A DNA stretch of 41,183 nucleotides. It comes from Pseudomonadales bacterium (GTDB taxonomy: Bacteria > Pseudomonadota > Gammaproteobacteria > Pseudomonadales > Azotimanducaceae). Below the pieces are notes generated by a model. It had not been told where the DNA came from. It saw only the letters and a list, made by a program, of their open reading frames with translations, and did no database searches. The stretch spans positions 1-41,183 of the forward strand of contig JAJEIQ010000041.1 in the NCBI GenBank assembly GCA_022827905.1. The letters run 5' to 3'. The position numbers and the translations under genes are program-made. This document shows positions 39,928-41,183 of the stretch, one piece after another. Positions within the stretch are counted from its first letter, which is position 1, and each line of letters opens with the position of its first letter.

Positions 39928-41067
39928 GTGATACAGGGGGATTCGCAAGTAAGCCCAGCGGAGCGCGTGGGCCTGTTTTTCGCCTCAATTGAGAGGAATC
40001 TGACCGATGCGCGGGAGGCGCACCGGCACCAGTGCATAGGATTTTTCAATCAGCTTGAGCCCCGGCTGACGGCGGCCCGCGAACTCGACCGCGAGTTGAA
40101 TCATCATCTCGCGCACCGCTTCAACGTGTTCCGCTATCTGAAGGATGACGAACTCGGCCTCTCCCGAGTTATCGCGGATCTGCTCAATCCCCTAGCCGAC
40201 CACGGCCAAGGTCCGTTGTTTCTGCGTCTATTGCTGGACAAGCTCAAGCTGGATTCACCTGCTGCGGATGTCAGCGGAGCCAAGGTGTTCGTGGAGCGCT
40301 CCATCGAAGAAAACCGGCGTATCGACATTTATGTGGAGATGTCATCCGGGGAAAAGCGCTATGGCCTCGCCATTGAGAACAAGCCCTATGCGGGCGACCA
40401 ATATGAGCAAGTAAAGGATTACCTTGAACACTTGGACGGACGATTCGATCGATTCCATCTGATCTATCTGTCGCCCACTGGGGAATCGCCCGGAGAAACC
40501 AGCTTGCCCAATTCCGAGTACAAGAACTGGCAGGATCGCTTTCTCATCATGCCGTACCACCATCGGCGCGCCAGTGTGGGTGATGCCGACGGTGAAGGCA
40601 GCGGGGACGCCTTTGAGCGGTATCGAGCGCCCTGCTCCCTGACCCAATGGCTCGCCACCTGCCGCACCCAATGCGAGGCGCAGCGTCTGCGCTGGTTTCT
40701 GGGCGACGCCGAATCCTATTGCCGAAGAACCTTTGGAGATGCTGACATGGCAAGTGATCTCGAAACCAAGACAGTGGTCGAATTGCTGGAGTCTGAGCCA
40801 AACCATCTTGAAACCGCCAGAGTCATCTATGAATCCTGGCCGGAGGTCAGGGACAGGATATGCAGGAGATTTCTGGTGCGCTTGCGCGGCTGCGTTAAAT
40901 CAAGACTAGAGGAAACCCTAGGCGATTCCGCGCAAGACATTCGCCTTGAGGCGCGTTATGACGGCACACACAAAAACGCCGTGAATAAACTTGGCATCTA
41001 CTGTTCATCATGGCCAGTGCACCAAGGCGATGATTCTGTTGCACAGTGTTTTCCAATATGGAAATGA
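39928..41067 (+). CDS. PD-(D/E)XK nuclease superfamily protein
   Basis: This 379-residue protein begins at GTG 39928. The nuclease core is seen in 'FNVFRYLKDDELGLSRVIADLLNP', 'HGQGPLFLRLLLDKL', and 'RRIDIYVEM' plus 'YGLAIENKPYAGDQYEQVKDYLEHL', which give D-x(n)-E-x-K (Asp of 'RRIDIYV', Glu-Asn-Lys of 'AIENK'), as in the PDDEXK_4 families. These are found beside defence and mobile genes; the activity is inferred. From about 40700 on, codon use changes: more AGA/AGG Arg codons and lower GC than neighbours, a sign of transfer. The frame may be cut at the 3' end, because a +1 frame runs on from about 41025. Confidence 0.83.
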   Translation: MIQGDSQVSPAERVGLFFASIERNLTDAREAHRHQCIGFFNQLEPRLTAARELDRELNHHLAHRFNVFRYLKDDELGLSRVIADLLNPLADHGQGPLFLRLLLDKLKLDSPAADVSGAKVFVERSIEENRRIDIYVEMSSGEKRYGLAIENKPYAGDQYEQVKDYLEHLDGRFDRFHLIYLSPTGESPGETSLPNSEYKNWQDRFLIMPYHHRRASVGDADGEGSGDAFERYRAPCSLTQWLATCRTQCEAQRLRWFLGDAESYCRRTFGDADMASDLETKTVVELLESEPNHLETARVIYESWPEVRDRICRRFLVRLRGCVKSRLEETLGDSAQDIRLEARYDGTHKNAVNKLGIYCSSWPVHQGDDSVAQCFPIWK

Positions 41068-41152
41068 GCCTGAAGGAAGGGGGTTGCGGGGAAGTCCTGC
41101 CGGGCCGGTCTCCGGGGGTTGGTTTGAGCGCTGATGATGGTCCCTCCGGGCG

Positions 41153-41168
41153 CTCCGCGCAAGCGGAG
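41153..41168. repeat. Hairpin with GCAA tetraloop at the right edge
   Basis: ctccgc-gcaa-gcggag (41153-41168) is a perfect six-base stem with a GNRA-type loop, in a C/G-rich stretch after the nuclease stop. It has no T-run, so it is not a classical terminator; it resembles the other palindromic elements. From 41068 to the window end I see no gene. Confidence 0.4.
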
Positions 41169-41183
41169 GGCGGCCCTTGGAGG

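Noticed and set aside
36525-41067. Reading the TGT, methyltransferase and nuclease region as a known dpd 7-deazaguanine DNA-modification island
   Set aside because: No other dpd genes or preQ0-synthesis genes are visible, and the TGT is closer to archaeal TGT by motif.
41020-41130. Frameshifted extension of the nuclease in the +1 frame
   Set aside because: The +1 frame gives a short stretch that soon becomes Gly/Arg-rich and palindromic; I see no nuclease C-terminal motif to support it.
1-41183. tRNA, rRNA or riboswitch genes
   Set aside because: Reading all intergenic gaps on both strands, I found no cloverleaf, rRNA core or conserved aptamer pattern.

Overview
The window is GC-rich (my impression is in the mid-60s percent; not counted) and densely coding, with short operons on both strands. 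I find no rRNA, tRNA or CRISPR array, and no gene-free stretch longer than about 200 bases. DjlA, MltF, a bactofilin and lipoprotein signal peptides point to a Gram-negative proteobacterium, most likely a gammaproteobacterium. The many CoA-ester, short-chain dehydrogenase (SDR), P450 and flavin enzymes fit a catabolically versatile marine or host-associated lineage. Genus cannot be told from the sequence.

Layout. 1-0.8 kb: a decayed 3' fragment of a HipA-type kinase gene. 0.8-3.9 kb (minus strand): amidohydrolase, ABM-domain protein, DjlA co-chaperone and an SDR. 4.0-6.7 kb (plus): cytochrome P450, SDR and YjbQ behind a plausible sigma-70 promoter. 6.8-11.2 kb (plus): a CoA module of DUF35 zinc-ribbon/OB protein, thiolase-like protein, enoyl-CoA hydratase and AtuA-like protein. 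11.2-14.3 kb: a quinohemoprotein (polyvinyl-alcohol-dehydrogenase-like) facing an overlapping pair encoding a membrane-anchored protein and a c-type cytochrome lipoprotein. 14.5-18.0 kb (minus): dimethylformamidase-large-subunit-like protein, CaiB/BaiF CoA-transferase and an atypical SDR. 18.1-22.8 kb: GPH-type symporter, lipocalin-like protein, LLM flavin enzyme and an APH-fold phosphotransferase. 22.8-30.2 kb: exported methyltransferase-like protein, DUF3604 lipoprotein, RidA-like protein overlapping a dihydroorotase, DUF3089 hydrolase and MltF. 30.2-36.4 kb: NMO-like flavoprotein, enoyl-CoA hydratase, M50 protease, bactofilin, a Rossmann-like protein, a tandem EthD-like protein and an MFS transporter. 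36.4-39.8 kb (minus): a tight operon of MFS transporter, archaeal-type tRNA-guanine transglycosylase (TGT) and FmrO/Rmt-family methyltransferase, followed by the stump of a thiamine-binding-family gene. 39.9-41.1 kb: a PD-(D/E)XK nuclease.

The most unusual unit is the 36.4-39.8 kb operon. It pairs a transglycosylase whose motifs match archaeosine-type TGT, but without PUA domains, with a homologue of the 16S rRNA m7G1405 aminoglycoside-resistance methyltransferases. Both families act at position 7 of guanine. A second theme is a family of short palindromic elements scattered between genes. In at least two cases such an element supplies the last codons of a gene.

Most of the rest looks like modular degradation of CoA-activated compounds, possibly terpenoid or steroid-like. 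No complete pathway is present, so substrates are inference only.
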